64,000 nucleotides of DNA from Ailurus styani (GCA_002007465.1 LNAC01000030.1:7849697-7913696), one strand, 5' to 3'; shown: positions 21,255-32,315, counted from the stretch's first letter. Translations and numbers: made by a program. Notes: generated from the sequence alone by a model not told the origin.

Positions 21255-21365
21255 GGAAAGAACTCAGGAATTGGCGGAAAGTGATCTGAACCCCAGACAC
21301 ATCCCGTCACCATCTGCTGTGTGACCTTGGGCATATTTAGTCATGTCTCTGGCCCTGGGCACACT
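21255..21365 (+). repeat. MIR SINE
   Basis: Contains GTGTGACCTTGGGCATATTT, the MIR core. Confidence 0.7.
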
Positions 21366-22380
21366 CATATATGTGATCTCTCTGCAGCCCGTGTTCCTCT
21401 CTGCCGGAGAATCTTGGTTGTCACCTTTCTCTTGGCTTCTCTGCGTCCTCCTCTCTGAGATCTGAGTTTTCTTGATCCCTAGGGAATCTCTTCTGTACCT
21501 TCTACCACCGCCCCCTCCCCCGCTGAGACCCTGACATGCCTGGGTATGGCTCTGTATCTAGAAGCCCCGCGCAGGAATGCACACACGTGCCCACTGGTGG
21601 ACAAATCCGCAGCTTGCCCTGTGCTCACTGAGTAGCGTTTCGGAGGGGACATTCTGACCAGCTCTCAACAGTTAACAGGGGCAGGACACCAGGTGGAAAG
21701 GCTTTATTTATGTATTTTTTCCTTTATAAAACTTGACTTTAGAAAAGTGAAGTGACTTCAGAAGAAAATTTGCTGTGCAGAAAATTTGAAAAATTATAAA
21801 GAAAATAAAAATAAAACTTAATTCTACTCTCCAGAGAGACTCATCGGTGCCATTAGTGTCTTTTTTCGATAGATGTGTACATGGATAGTACTTTATATGC
21901 ATTTTTGTACTAATATTTCATTTAGCAATATATAAGGAGCTGTATTTTAAAATCTTTAAAAAAAATTTTTTTTTAATAACTGCTTTCAGATAAGCTGTAC
22001 CAATCAGGGTTCCCATGAGGTGTGGCTGGGTAAGCTTCGGAAGGAGCAACATGACCCTCACCCATCTGGACACACACTCTGGTCTTTAAGAGACAAAGGG
22101 AGGGAGGGAGGGAGGGAGGTCAGAGTCCCAGGAACCTCCATCGCCTTCAAAGCCTATCCCCCACCAGCAAGCTTTCTTAGATAATCAACTGCATTTCCTA
22201 AGAGTGAACCCCAGGGGGCACCACACACCAAAGAAAAGTGATCAAAACTGATCCATTGCATTGGACGAACATTTCCCCAGCTACTCCAAAGCAGAGAGAC
22301 CATCTCTCCTGATTCCAACCTCTTCTTCCTGAGCTTCCAACCTCTTTCTTACCTGACCTTTTTCATCCTCTGGGTGGGGC
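21366..22380. other. No gene recognised
   Basis: Bases 21710-21960 resemble an old L1 3' UTR (AATTCTACTCTCCAGAGAGA, ATGTGTACATGGATAGTACT). A GGGA run is at 22097-22120. No exon seen. Confidence 0.4.
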
Positions 22381-22381
22381 G

Positions 22382-22383
<2 letters not shown>

Positions 22384-22428
<45 letters not shown>
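22384..22428. repeat. (GT)n microsatellite
   Basis: Uninterrupted run of about 22 GT units, likely polymorphic. Confidence 0.97.
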
Positions 22429-22429
<1 letters not shown>

Positions 22430-22489
22430 TTCTCAGATCTGCCCGTAGAAGATTCTGGGAGTCAGATGGGTCAAGGAGCACACAACATC

Positions 22490-22600
22490 ATGATAAGAGC
22501 TTCCCTGGTATGCAGCTTTGGGCCAAGTACATCACTGTTCTGGGCCTCAGTGCTTCTCATCTGTCAAATGGGAGTGACAATTCCCTGCCCCTTTTTACTG
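22490..22600 (+). repeat. MIR SINE
   Basis: CATCTGTCAAATGGGAGTGA preceded by GGGCCAAGTACATCACTGTT. Confidence 0.65.
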
Positions 22601-22699
22601 TGTGTTTAGGTGTGTGTAAGTTATGCAAAAGTACTTTGAAATCCAAGAAGGCCTAAGGATTCTGCCTGCAGTATGGAGACCAAGCACAGAGGGTAAGGA

Positions 22700-22900
22700 T
22701 GCATATAGCAAGACCGGGTAGATGGCGGCCACGTCAGTCCAGGGGAGATAATGGCCGTGGTCACTGGGGAGTAGTTGGATTCTGGATATATTTTGTGGGT
22801 AGAACCATTGAGATTTGTTGGAAGACTGGATGTGGGGCGTGGGGGGTAAGAGGCTCAATGATGATACCAAGGCTTCTGGCTGAGCTAACAGAGACCAGGA
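22700..22900 (-). repeat. L2 fragment
   Basis: GATTCTGGATATATTTTGTG, GACTGGATGTGGGGCGTGG and ACCAAGGCTTCTGGCTGAGC are reverse L2 words in order. Confidence 0.7.
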
Positions 22901-22966
22901 ATGCCATGTGCCTAGATAAGATGGCGGCGGATGGCTCTGAAGGTGCCAAGCAAGGGCTCGTATTTG

Positions 22967-23454
22967 AATATAAACTGCATTTAATTATGAAATTCCCAAA
23001 GAGAAATTAAAGTTTAAAGATTATTTCCATGGCACTTTGTGTCCAAAGATGTTAAAGTCTGAAGGTATTGAAGTCCAGAATCAAATTGTCTTGTCCTTAT
23101 GAGTTAAAATTAAAATAAGTTAAAGTCTAAAATGAATTATCTTCAACTTAAAAAAAAATTTTTTTTTATTATTATTTGCCCCAGGGGTACAGGTCTGTGA
23201 ATCATCAGGCTTACACCTTTCACAGCGCTCACCATAGCACAAACCCTCCCCAATGTCCATAACCCATCCACCCTATCCCTACCCTCCCACCCCCCAGTAA
23301 CCCTCAGTTTGTTTTGTGAGATTAGGAGTCTCTTATGGTTTGTCTCCTTCCCCATCGCATCTTGTTTCATTATTTTTCCCTCCCTACCCCCCTCAACCCC
23401 CCACCCTGCCCCTCCCCTCAAGTTCCTCATATCAGAGAGATCACATGATAATTA
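22967..23454. mobile_element. 488-bp composite insertion between 15-bp direct repeats
   Basis: AAGGGCTCGTATTTG occurs perfectly at 22952-22966 and 23455-23469. Between them lie an unassigned AT-rich segment ending in an A-run (to about 23158) and a minus-strand L1 3' end beginning with a T-run, so the A-run and T-run meet head to head. Confidence 0.6.
23152..23454 (-). mobile_element. Carnivore L1 3' UTR, 5'-truncated
   Basis: Reverse-strand L1 3' end: GGGTACAGGTCTGTGAATCA, ACAGCGCTCACCATAGCAC, GTCTCTTATGGTTTGTCTCC. The poly(A) tail is the T-run at the left. Confidence 0.88.
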
Positions 23455-23784
23455 AAGGGCTCGTATTTGGACATGATAAGACTGAGCTGTTTTAGTTACT
23501 GAGTGAACAAGTAAAGACAAAGGTCAGAGGATTGGGCCTTGATCCCTTTCTCGGGGAACCCAAAGCTCACACTAGCCAGTAGGTTGGTCTAGTTCAGAGA
23601 GAGGCATACCTCCATACACGGTGCCACGTCCCTGCCGGCGCCCCTGACAAACATCATTAATTCATTGGGGCACTCAGAATCCTCGACGGAGTTCGAGGCA
23701 GCCACTACCAACTCAGTGGAGGTGACAGAAGATGAAAGACCTCCGTCATCCTCGGATTTGACAGGAGGCCCAAGAAGACAGTTA

Positions 23785-24015
23785 AAACCATGGGCTTTTG
23801 AGTCAGAGGGACCTGGGTTGGAAAGCTAATCTTGATACATGCTAATTTGAGACCTCAGAAAAAGATAATGTGTCCTTCCTGCTTCAGTCTCTTCATCTGG
23901 CAAATGAGGTTAATAAGAGTTCCTATGTCATAGGGTCATTGGGGAGATTAAATGAGATAATCCAAAAAAAATGACTTAGTACAGTCCCTGGGGCACAGTA
24001 AGCTCTTTTTAAAAA
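23785..24015 (+). repeat. MIR SINE
   Basis: GGGCTTTTGAGTCAGAGGGA, CATCTGGCAAATGAGGTTAA, CAGTCCCTGGGGCACAGTAA in MIR order, near full length. Confidence 0.8.
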
Positions 24016-24019
24016 GCAG

Positions 24020-25213
24020 CTGTGGCAGTAATAGCTGTTGAACTGTGTTATTTCAGCTGGAACATTCCAGAATGTATCTCCCTTGCGGTTTCTCATGTCT
24101 GGGACAAAGATACTGTGATGCTGGGGGTGTCCAGCAGGAAGCACTGTTGACATTTACATCTCTAGTGCCCACAGAACTTCAGGAAGTGGGGAGCAATTTT
24201 CCCTGGAGTAATAACTGCCAATGATTGTTCTGGCAGCTGCCTAGACCCTTTCTTCCTGGTACAATAAAACAAGCTCCTGGTTACCCCCAAACTACAATGC
24301 TCAGCTTCTTTCACTGGGCCTGGTCCCATCTCAGACACTGGTGCTGGCCTCCTCCTACAAACTCAAACGGAGCCACTGAACCCGGCATTCCAGGCCCCCA
24401 GCCTCCCACTTTCCAGCCTCCCGGCTGCTACAGATTTCCCCAAAGCGACCAGACATGTGTCTTTTGGACACTTGGCATGTTTGTGCCCATTTGGAATTTG
24501 GGCCCCGCATCCACTTTTCCCCCTCAGCTCTGTAAAGCCCTTGTCTTGATTCTTCGTCCTCAGAATGAGAAAGAGATTGGGGTGGGGGTGGGGGCGGGGG
24601 TTTCTACTAATCCCACCGTGCAGAGGGAACAAAAGGAAGGCACATGCTTCCTAACACACCCCAGCTGGGGTCAAGGGCAAGCTAAAGGGAAACCAGAACC
24701 TGGGTGTCCCCAGCCCCGGGCGTGGGTGAGTCACTCGCCACCCAGACCGCATTCATTGTCAGACTCAGGCATTCATTTGGCATGGGTTGAGCACCTGTGA
24801 TTTGCCAGGCCCCGTGCCAGCGCTGGGCCAGCCCAAAATGGAGTAAGGACTTGTGCCGGGCCCCCCGAGGGCGAGGCCGCACTCCGACGGGCGATAACAG
24901 TGCCGAGCAAAGGTGCTGTCATGGAAGGAGGGGTGCTGGTCAGAGGGCTAATTTCTGGATGCCCGTGGTGATCCTTGAAACCACAGCCTCATTGAAGCAG
25001 GTGCTTTTTTTAAATGGCCCAGTTTAGGTCCATCTTTCCTTACGCCCAACATCCAACATGGGCCCCTCCGCAGCCTCCGCATCTCTTTCTCAGCTAAATA
25101 TCACCTCTTCCCTGCCTCCCTTGCACCCCCTTGACACACACACACATCTCTATGCACGAGCACACATGTGTATGGACACACAGCTCCACACAGGAGTGAG
25201 CACGTGCGCACAC

Positions 25214-25215
<2 letters not shown>
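24020..25215. other. No gene recognised
   Basis: GC-moderate, unique-looking. A short reverse L2 end lies at about 24760-24830 (TTGAGCACCTGTGATTTGCC). The 191-codon plus frame at 24225-24800 has no recognisable family. Confidence 0.45.
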
Positions 25216-25216
<1 letters not shown>

Positions 25217-25251
<35 letters not shown>

Positions 25252-25253
25252 AC
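25217..25253. repeat. (CA)n microsatellite
   Basis: Clean CA run; a looser CA-rich zone extends leftward to about 25133. Confidence 0.95.
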
Positions 25254-25802
25254 TGCTCAGGATGAGACAGCGTCATGTGAAGGTCCTGGACACGGATCAG
25301 CTGGGAAACAGCCTCTCAACTATCATCTTTCCTTCCCCACCCCTGCTGCACCCCCTTCCACGGAACCCCCCCAACTTTGCTCCCCTTCTTGGTCTGGCAT
25401 CAGAGACCTAGAGAACATCTGTCCCCAACCTTTCTCACTTTCCACTCCCAGCCCAGTTTTGTACACGGGAGATGCCGGGGCTTATCACTTGATAAACGGT
25501 GGCGTGCCTTGGCCACCCTCCCTCTATCCCGTTGGAGAAATCTCCGATCTCTGGCATGTATTTGCTCCACAGAGAGCTGTCACTGTGTGACACAGTGTCA
25601 CGCAACTGTCACTGTGAACAAACAAGACAAGAAAACAAAAATCAGGCTGCTTCTTGGGTGCCCCAAGCCACAGTGACACGCGGGGTGGTTTTCAGTGGAA
25701 GGCGGCGTGGGGTCGCCGGCCCGGGAACTTCGCATGGGCCCGCTGGGGTGGGTGGTAGTTATTACACAGGTCGATAAAAATCACCTCTCTTTTTTCTTTT
25801 TC

Positions 25803-26012
25803 TTTTTTTATTTTTTTAAAGATTTTATTTATTTATTTGACAGAGAGAGAGAGATCACGAGTAGGCAGAGAGGCAGGCAGAGAGAGAGGAGAGAGGAGGA
25901 AGCAGGCTCCCTGCTGAGCAGAGAGCCCGATGCAGGCCTCGATCCCAGGACCCTGAGATCATGACCTGAGCCGAAGGCAGAGGCTTTAACCCACTGAGCC
26001 ACCCAGGCGCCC
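25803..26012 (-). mobile_element. can-SINE (young)
   Basis: GATCACGAGTAGGCAGAGAG body and CTGAGCCACCCAGGCGCCC head on the reverse strand. CACCTCTCTTTT and CACACCTCTTTT flank it. Confidence 0.95.
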
Positions 26013-26121
26013 ACACCTCTTTTGTTTCTGCACAAAAAAACAATACACATGAGCTGTACAGAAATTAGGAGTTAGATATTGTAGCTATAACAGAAAAAGC
26101 AAACGAGTCCCTGTCACCACC

Positions 26122-26301
26122 NNNNNNNNNNNNNNNNNNNNNNNNNNNNNNNNNNNNNNNNNNNNNNNNNNNNNNNNNNNNNNNNNNNNNNNNNNNNNNN
26201 NNNNNNNNNNNNNNNNNNNNNNNNNNNNNNNNNNNNNNNNNNNNNNNNNNNNNNNNNNNNNNNNNNNNNNNNNNNNNNNNNNNNNNNNNNNNNNNNNNNN
26301 N
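26122..26301. other. Assembly gap (180 N)
   Basis: The right flank is a run of eleven C, so a homopolymer or GC-rich failure is likely. Confidence 0.95.
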
Positions 26302-26394
26302 CCCCCCCCCCCGAAACAGTCAACCACTGTGAGTGGCCTGGGCGTGTGCCCATAGACACACACCTTTCTATTTTCTTTTATAGAATGAGTTCAT

Positions 26395-26460
26395 ACTGTG
26401 TGTGTGTATATAACACATAGAAATGTACATAAATATGTATGTATATATATATATGTAGTT
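26395..26460. repeat. TG/TA simple repeat
   Basis: TGTGTGTGTATATAACAC then ATGTATGTATATATATATAT. Confidence 0.85.
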
Positions 26461-26504
26461 AGAAGCTGTTTTTTATCGAATAATATATTCTGAGTAAAAA
26501 CAGC

Positions 26505-26665
26505 TGATGTTTCTAGAGACTGTATGTCAGGCATAGGGCTCAGCCCTCTGCGTGCAGGATCTCATTCAGTCAACCCCCCAAGGTAGGTGCTTGCTGTCCC
26601 CATTTTACAGACGGGAGAGCCAAAGGGTCAAGGGCCCCGTGTCTCTTAAAGGGTGGTGAGAGAAA
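26505..26665 (-). repeat. MIR SINE
   Basis: CCCATTTTACAGACGGGAGA and GGATCTCATTCAGTCAACCC in reversed MIR order. Confidence 0.65.
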
Positions 26666-26944
26666 GATCAGAGCCCCGGCCGGGGAAGCAGCAGCCCCCA
26701 GGCTCCAGCCCAGCCTCCTCCCGAGTCAGGACATCAGCTTTCTCATCTGAGGAAACAGGCGGCTGGGCCAGAACAACCTTGCCCACTGGGGGAGGGGCGG
26801 CAGACCCCTTTCCCACCTTCAGAGCCACCTCCTCCAGGACCTCGCTCGGTCCACCTTCTGAGGCAGACAGGAATCGGTATGTTCACCAAGCTGCGTGCCA
26901 GGCTGTTCGAAGCAGTTCAGTGGACAAGGGAAGGGATATTTCCA

Positions 26945-27080
26945 TCCCTCTTCCCAGGTGAGGAAACCGAGGCACAGAGAGCTCAAGTCACTTGCCGGAT
27001 GTCACTGCACGAGTGAGGGCAGAGTCACTGGCAAACCCGGACTCACTCGGTGCCGAGCCCGTGTCCGGTAGCTCTGCAGC
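26945..27080 (-). repeat. MIR SINE
   Basis: GTGAGGAAACCGAGGCACAG and AAGTCACTTGCCGGATGTCA in reversed order. Confidence 0.7.
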
Positions 27081-27162
27081 ACTGTGTCTCCCATCCTGAC
27101 TCAGGAAACGCGCGTATGTCAATATTGACCTGGGAGAAAAGTTGCGTGAGCTGAAGACATAC

Positions 27163-27212
27163 CATGACATATTCTCTAATAGGATTTCATGACATATTCT
27201 CTAATATGATAT
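27163..27212. repeat. 25-bp tandem duplication
   Basis: CATGACATATTCTCTAATA starts at 27163 and again at 27188, with near-identical following bases. Confidence 0.9.
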
Positions 27213-27384
27213 AAATAGATACGAGTCTATTTTGAAAAATTTCTGGCCGCAGCTACTACATTGCTTTCAAGACTCATACTAGCTTATGACCTGCAGTTTG
27301 AAAATCATTGCTCCTGCCCTTTCTTCTCTGCCCCAGGGAAGGCCTTCGTATTGTGTGTGGAGTCTCTCCATTTGATCCTAGGAA

Positions 27385-27540
27385 GTAGCCAGCACAGGTG
27401 CTGTGACCCTATTTCAGAGAGGAGGAAACTGAGGACCAGAGAGGTAACAGAGGACCAGGTTCTGGTGGGGTCACGGAGGGAGCCTGGGGATTTCCGTTCT
27501 AGAGCCAGGCTGAGGACAGACCCAGGCTCAGGCGGCCTTC
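27385..27540 (-). repeat. MIR SINE
   Basis: GAGGAAACTGAGGACCAGAG and CAGGTGCTGTGACCCTATTT in reversed order. Confidence 0.65.
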
Positions 27541-27654
27541 TGCGGAAGAGTTTCTAGTCTACGTGGTGCTCTGACTGAGCACCACTCTTCCAGGCTGTCA
27601 CGTACCTCACAGCACAAAAGTTTAAGTCAAAGTTCATGGGCAGTGGGGAGGTAG

Positions 27655-27815
27655 GAGCCCTCTTGTTATAGGTAAGACAGCTAAGGCTCAGAGAGGTCAA
27701 GTGACTTGGCCAGGGCCACCCAGCCTGTTAGAAGGCAGGTCTGGTTTGGATCTGCATTGCATTCCCAGAACAGAGCTCGGGGCCTGAAACGTAACAGGTG
27801 CTGAGTAAACACATC
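27655..27815 (-). repeat. MIR SINE
   Basis: AGAGAGGTCAAGTGACTTGG and ACAGGTGCTGAGTAAACACA. Confidence 0.6.
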
Positions 27816-28940
27816 CGTCCTGCCGACCCCAAAGCCCTCTCCCTCTGCTATTGCGCTGTGATTTCCTCATTAGCCCCCTCCCTGGGACGCACGGTCCTGG
27901 GGCCCGGCAGGGTGGTTTGGGGCTTGCTCGGGTTCTGCCTGGGCAAGGGTCCCTGGGGTGGGTACTCTTTGCTGAGTTTCGGTTCCAGGTCCCTGCACGC
28001 TAGCCGGGCCCTGCCCTGTCAGCTGAGAGGGAGGGCGGGAGGGAGGGATCTAGACCGCTCCCTGGGCTGGGGTGGAGGAGCCTGGCCGGCGCCTGGGCTC
28101 ACACGGCCTCTCCCACCCCTTGCCGCTCCTGGCTCAGGCCTCTGGTGGGGCCCCAGATCTCTGGTCCTACCTCCTGCTGAGTCGTGTTCTCAGTCCTGGG
28201 GCTCCCTCCCTTGGCAACAGGCACCTGATTCCTGCGTCTCTGCTGGAAGTGGTTGGGGGTAAGAGAGCTAAGCCTTGGGGATGAGGTCATGGTTCCCAGG
28301 TGGAAAAGGACAGACACAGAGCCTTACACTCTCTGTTCTTTTTGGAAGGTGCATTGTCCTTGCCCCAGAGAAAGGAAGTAGGGACCCTGGAGTCGTAATA
28401 CCAACCCTCTCTTCCCTGAGCAGGAAAGGATCTGATCCCCAGCAGGAAGCCCAAAGCTGACTCAGGAGAAGGTTCTGGACCTGGGAGGGGAGGAGGGGAA
28501 GGATGAAGGGCTAGAAGCCAGGGCAGGGAGCCAACAGCTGGCTTTGACAAGGCACCACATGGTTCGGAGGATGCCAAATGTTCCAGGGGTGTGGCATTTT
28601 CACCTCCACCCTCCTCCCTTCCCATCTGGGCCCCACCCCTCCTAAAGAGCTGGCTCACCACCCGCTTCCTCCAGGAAGCCTTCCCGGATTGATTCTATCC
28701 TGCATTGCCGGGCATCACTTTGCATCCTCTGGGAGGGAAGGAGGTGAGCCTGAGACCCACACTGGTGTAAACTCACAGTCCAGCCATGAGGCTCCACATA
28801 ACAGAAATGAGCATGCACCTTGCAGGAGGCCCCACCTGTCTTCCATCTCATGGTAAGATGTTGGGTCCCTCTTTGGAAAGGGGCATCAGCACGAATTTGC
28901 AGATGAAACACACACACGCACACAAACTTGAGAACCTCCC
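27816..28940. other. GC-rich intergenic sequence, no gene recognised
   Basis: Moderately GC-rich around 27890-28130. A short L2 piece (CTTCCTCCAGGAAGCCTTCC) is at 28655-28745. Frames up to 154 codons have no family match. Confidence 0.45.
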
Positions 28941-28944
28941 AAGC

Positions 28945-28973
28945 ACGCACACACACACACACAAACACACACA
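28945..28973. repeat. (CA)n microsatellite
   Basis: Short CA run with one CAAA interruption. Confidence 0.9.
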
Positions 28974-29507
28974 TTACTTGATATTCCTATCTTGTTTTTT
29001 GCCAGGAACAGTAGATGTTTCCAAAGTGAATTCTAGTGGATGCCTGTTGTTGTGAGCCCGCCCACCGGACTCTCCCACCAGAACAAGGGAGTCTTGTGGT
29101 CCAATAGATTTGTGTCTGTGCCAGTTTCCCACGGTTTCCCAAATTTACATGACCTCACAACTTTTTTTTTTATGGTGGAGCATCTCATGGGCCTAGACTG
29201 CTACTGAGTACCCTTTGGGAAATGCTGGGACACAGAATATTCTAGAAGGGGCAGACCCCACTCTACGATAACTTATAACAACACAATGTACTTCCATGGA
29301 CTGAGGGCTAACTTTATGTGCCAAGCATATCAGTACTAGATCTCAACAAATTCTCAAAACAATTGATGAGATGATTCTGGAAGGAAGGCTATCTAGGTCA
29401 TTTAGTGGGTTAATACATGAGAACCTCCCAAGCCACGGGTCTTACATTACCTGGAGTGATGTTCAAAATATTTATCAACCCACATGGCAAAGGCATTGAC
29501 CAATATG

Positions 29508-29970
29508 CAGGTATGCCTTGCTTTATTGCACTTTGTAGATACTGCATTTAAAATTTTTATTTATTTATTTACTCATTTACTTATTTCTTCATTTTCAAAT
29601 TGAAGGTCTGTGGCAACCCTCATCAAGAAAGTATTTTTCCTGACAACTTCTGCTCACTTCGTGTCCCTGTATCATATTTGGTAATTTTCACAATATTTCA
29701 AATTTTTTCATTATTATTTGTTATAGGGAACTGCAAGTAGTCGTTACAACTCGTTGAAGATCAGGTGATGGGTAACATTGTTTAGCAATAAGATATTTTT
29801 TAAAGATATGCATGTTATTGTTATAGATATAATGCTATTGTAACCCTTAATGGACTACATGATAGTATAAACATAACTTCTATGTGCACTTGGGAAACCC
29901 CCACATTCACTCGACTGGCTTTATTGTGGTGGTTGGAACAGGACCTGTGGTATCTTGGAGGTGTGTCTGT
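29508..29970 (+). mobile_element. Tigger1-type DNA transposon, internally deleted
   Basis: The left end CAGGTATGCCTTGCTTTATT and right end CTTTATTGTGGTGGTTGGAA ... GGAGGTGTGTCTGTA are Tigger1 terminal inverted repeats. Inside, GAAGGTCTGTGGCAACCCTC and CTGCTCACTTCGTGTCCCTG match the 5' leader, and GATATTTTTTAAAGATATGC with TAATGCTATTGTAACCCTTA match the 3' end. The transposase region between about 29730 and 29750 is missing. Confidence 0.85.
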
Positions 29971-29974
29971 ATTA

Positions 29975-30300
29975 GAGGTCTACATGCGAGCTGGGCTTGA
30001 GTCCTTTACTTGCTGAACAGTGGGGAGACCTGGAAGACTGGAGGGTAGGAGACAGGGTATCTTGGGTGTTGAGGGAGGGTGGTTAGAGCCTTTTGGGGGG
30101 GGGGTTGGGACAACAGCTGCTTCCCAGTCAGATTGAAAGTGTCTCAGTATTTTGACGACTTTGTGGATTCTCTCACGCTGAGTGTAGGCCCCAAAGGGAC
30201 CACAGTAAACACCCTTCCCATCGCGGGAAGGAACCAGAACGCTGGTCACTGCCCAGAATCACATTTTGGTTTTATTTGCAAATTGAGAAACAGCCTCTGC
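29975..30300. other. No gene recognised
   Basis: Contains a G-run (30089-30108). No exon or repeat identified. Confidence 0.4.
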
Positions 30301-30304
30301 TAAA

Positions 30305-30540
30305 GGTCCGAACATGGACTTTGAAATCAGCCAGTTCTGAGTGTGAGTCTCAACTCAGTCGCTAACCTGCCTCACGTCTTTGGGCAAGACTTGAGCTCTC
30401 TCCAAATCTCAGTTTCTTCATCCATGAAATGGAGATAACCATACAGTTCACCTCATAGCGTTGTTATGAGGATCAAATGAGAAAATGCGTGTCAGACACA
30501 GCCCCTGGCCTATGGTAAGCGCCCTACAAATGGGAACCCT
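30305..30540 (+). repeat. MIR SINE, near full length
   Basis: GGACTTTGAAATCAGCCAGT, CATCCATGAAATGGAGATAA, GTTGTTATGAGGATCAAATG in order. Confidence 0.85.
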
Positions 30541-30575
30541 CATCAATAAGGGCAGTGGTGTTTATTATCAACAAA

Positions 30576-30578
<3 letters not shown>

Positions 30579-30632
<54 letters not shown>
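30579..30632. repeat. (TG)n microsatellite
   Basis: About 27 uninterrupted TG units, the longest in the window. Confidence 0.97.
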
Positions 30633-30633
<1 letters not shown>

Positions 30634-30882
30634 CCCAAACAAAACTATGGCTATTTCAGCCTTCTTTTGAGGAAGACAATACAGGTTAGGGACTTTCCAT
30701 GCACAAAATCCAGCTTTTCTCTGGACACTGTCAGACATTAATTAGAACAGTGAAACTGGGAACATATGAGAAACATAATCGTGAGCAGCTTCAAGTTGCC
30801 AACGGACGGGTTTCTGCCACCTGCCACTCAGCGCAGGTGTCTCAGGACTCCTACCGGGATGTCCCGGAGGAAGTACATTCAG

Positions 30883-31124
30883 CCAATCAGAACTTAGCAA
30901 CGCCCTCTTCCTGAAAAGGATATCCAATCAAAGTCAGCCAAGCCCCTATCTCTACTTACCAACCAATCAGAATTCAGCAATTACCTAGTCCCTAGCTGCT
31001 ATTCAATCAGAACTTGGCAGAGTATCCAGATCCTCAGCTTTTACCCGATGAAGACCCAGCAATGTCCTGATCCCCTGCGGATAGCTCAGTAAGAACCTGA
31101 ATCCGTCTCAGGAGGGCCAGTCAT
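30883..31124. repeat. About 40-bp minisatellite with CCAATCAG units
   Basis: Units start at 30883, 30924, 30963, 31003, about 31044 and about 31085. The first four open with (C)CAATCA followed by GAACTTAGCAA-like sequence; later ones are decayed (CCGATGAAGACC, CTCAGTAAGAAC). Spacing is 39-42 bases throughout. Confidence 0.8.
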
Positions 31125-31260
31125 GCATACAGAGCTGTTGGTCTGTTGGTTTGATCTCCCCCAGAGCTGAGTTATTATGCTGAATTGAGAGAGCTCTTTA
31201 AAAGACTTATAGATCATGTAAAACAGTACGTCATAATCAAATTTAAAGTAAGTTAAAATT

Positions 31261-31460
31261 GGGGCGCCTGGGTGGCTCAGTCATTAAACGTCTGCCTTGG
31301 GCTCAGGTCATGATCCCTGGGTTCTGGGATCAAGCCCTGCATCGGGCTCCCTGCTCGGCGGGAAGCCTGCTTCTCCCTCTCCCACTCCCCCTGCTTGTTT
31401 TCCCTCTCTCACTGTGTCTGTCTCTGTCAAATAAATAAATAAAATCTTAAAAAAAAATAA
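31261..31460 (+). mobile_element. can-SINE
   Basis: Head GGGGCGCCTGGGTGGCTCAG, tail AAATAAATAAATAAAATCTT. GTAAGTTAAAATT occurs on both sides as a perfect target duplication. Confidence 0.96.
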
Positions 31461-31479
31461 TGTAAGTTAAAATTAAGAT

Positions 31480-32315
31480 TAACATTATTTATGTTGTTTA
31501 TAACAAATATTATTTGATTTATTATTTTGTTAAGAAAAACTGTTCTTAAAAAGCTATGTTTGCTGTGAGAAGGTCTCTGCAAAAGACATGCACAGAATAG
31601 TAAATTGGAAACAGATGATGTCAAATGACAAAAACAGGCACTGCTCCTCATGGGCGACTTTCGCCGAGGCCCTCACCAGCCAGGAACTGGCTTTGTCGCA
31701 CGGGTGGCTTTGGCCAGTATCTTCTCAATAAAAATGGCCTTGGCCGCTGGCGAATGAGCTGGATGCCCACTGCCCGCCAGTCAGTCCAGGAGAGGCCTGC
31801 ATCTCCTGTCCAGAGAAGCACCACCTTGGAGCCAGTCTCTTGGAAATGGGGGCTGGGCTGCCCAGAGTTGCCACCCACTGGCCAGAGTGAATGGTTGGGG
31901 TGATTCCCAGAGGAGGGGTATGCACAGCATGCTCCTGGCCAATGGACCCAGCATGCTTGTTGCTGCCCAGACGGGGCCCAGAGAATGAAGGTGACTGAAT
32001 CCTTGGTGTAAACGCCTGCCTCTCAATGGTCCTGGGGTCCTTGTAGCCTGGAGGCCAGTTTCTGGGCCCACCCCACAAAGAGGTGTGTTCACCACTGCAG
32101 CAAGAGGGAGTTGGTTCAATTCTCTGGAGGGTTTGTTCAGACCTTGGGGTGGGAGCCCTGGGGAGCCCCAGGGTTTCTTCTGTGGAGCTAGAATGAGAAG
32201 CTGCGCCTGCCCATCATGGTCAGCTTGAGGTGTGTGATCCAGTTGCTGGGGCAGAGGGTTGAGTGCTTGGGCAGTGAGTGAGGGGTAACATGGGTGGCCG
32301 AGCCCTGGCTGTGCT
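31480..32315. other. No gene recognised
   Basis: The left 150 bases are AT-rich; the rest is GC-rich with recurring TGGCC/GCCAG words. A 179-codon minus frame (31781-32320) begins with TTG, not ATG, and has no family match, so I do not call it a gene. Confidence 0.45.

Noticed and set aside
24225..24800. 191-codon plus-strand frame
   Set aside because: No family match, low-complexity Gly/Val run from GGGGTG repeats, no conserved motif.
25133..25253. Possible CRISPR-like regular repeat in CA-rich DNA
   Set aside because: Simple dinucleotide repeat without unique spacers, in a mammalian genome.
25829..26050. Recurring GAWVAQWVKPLPSAQVM-like peptides in several places
   Set aside because: These are translations of the can-SINE head and recur wherever a SINE is present; not genes.
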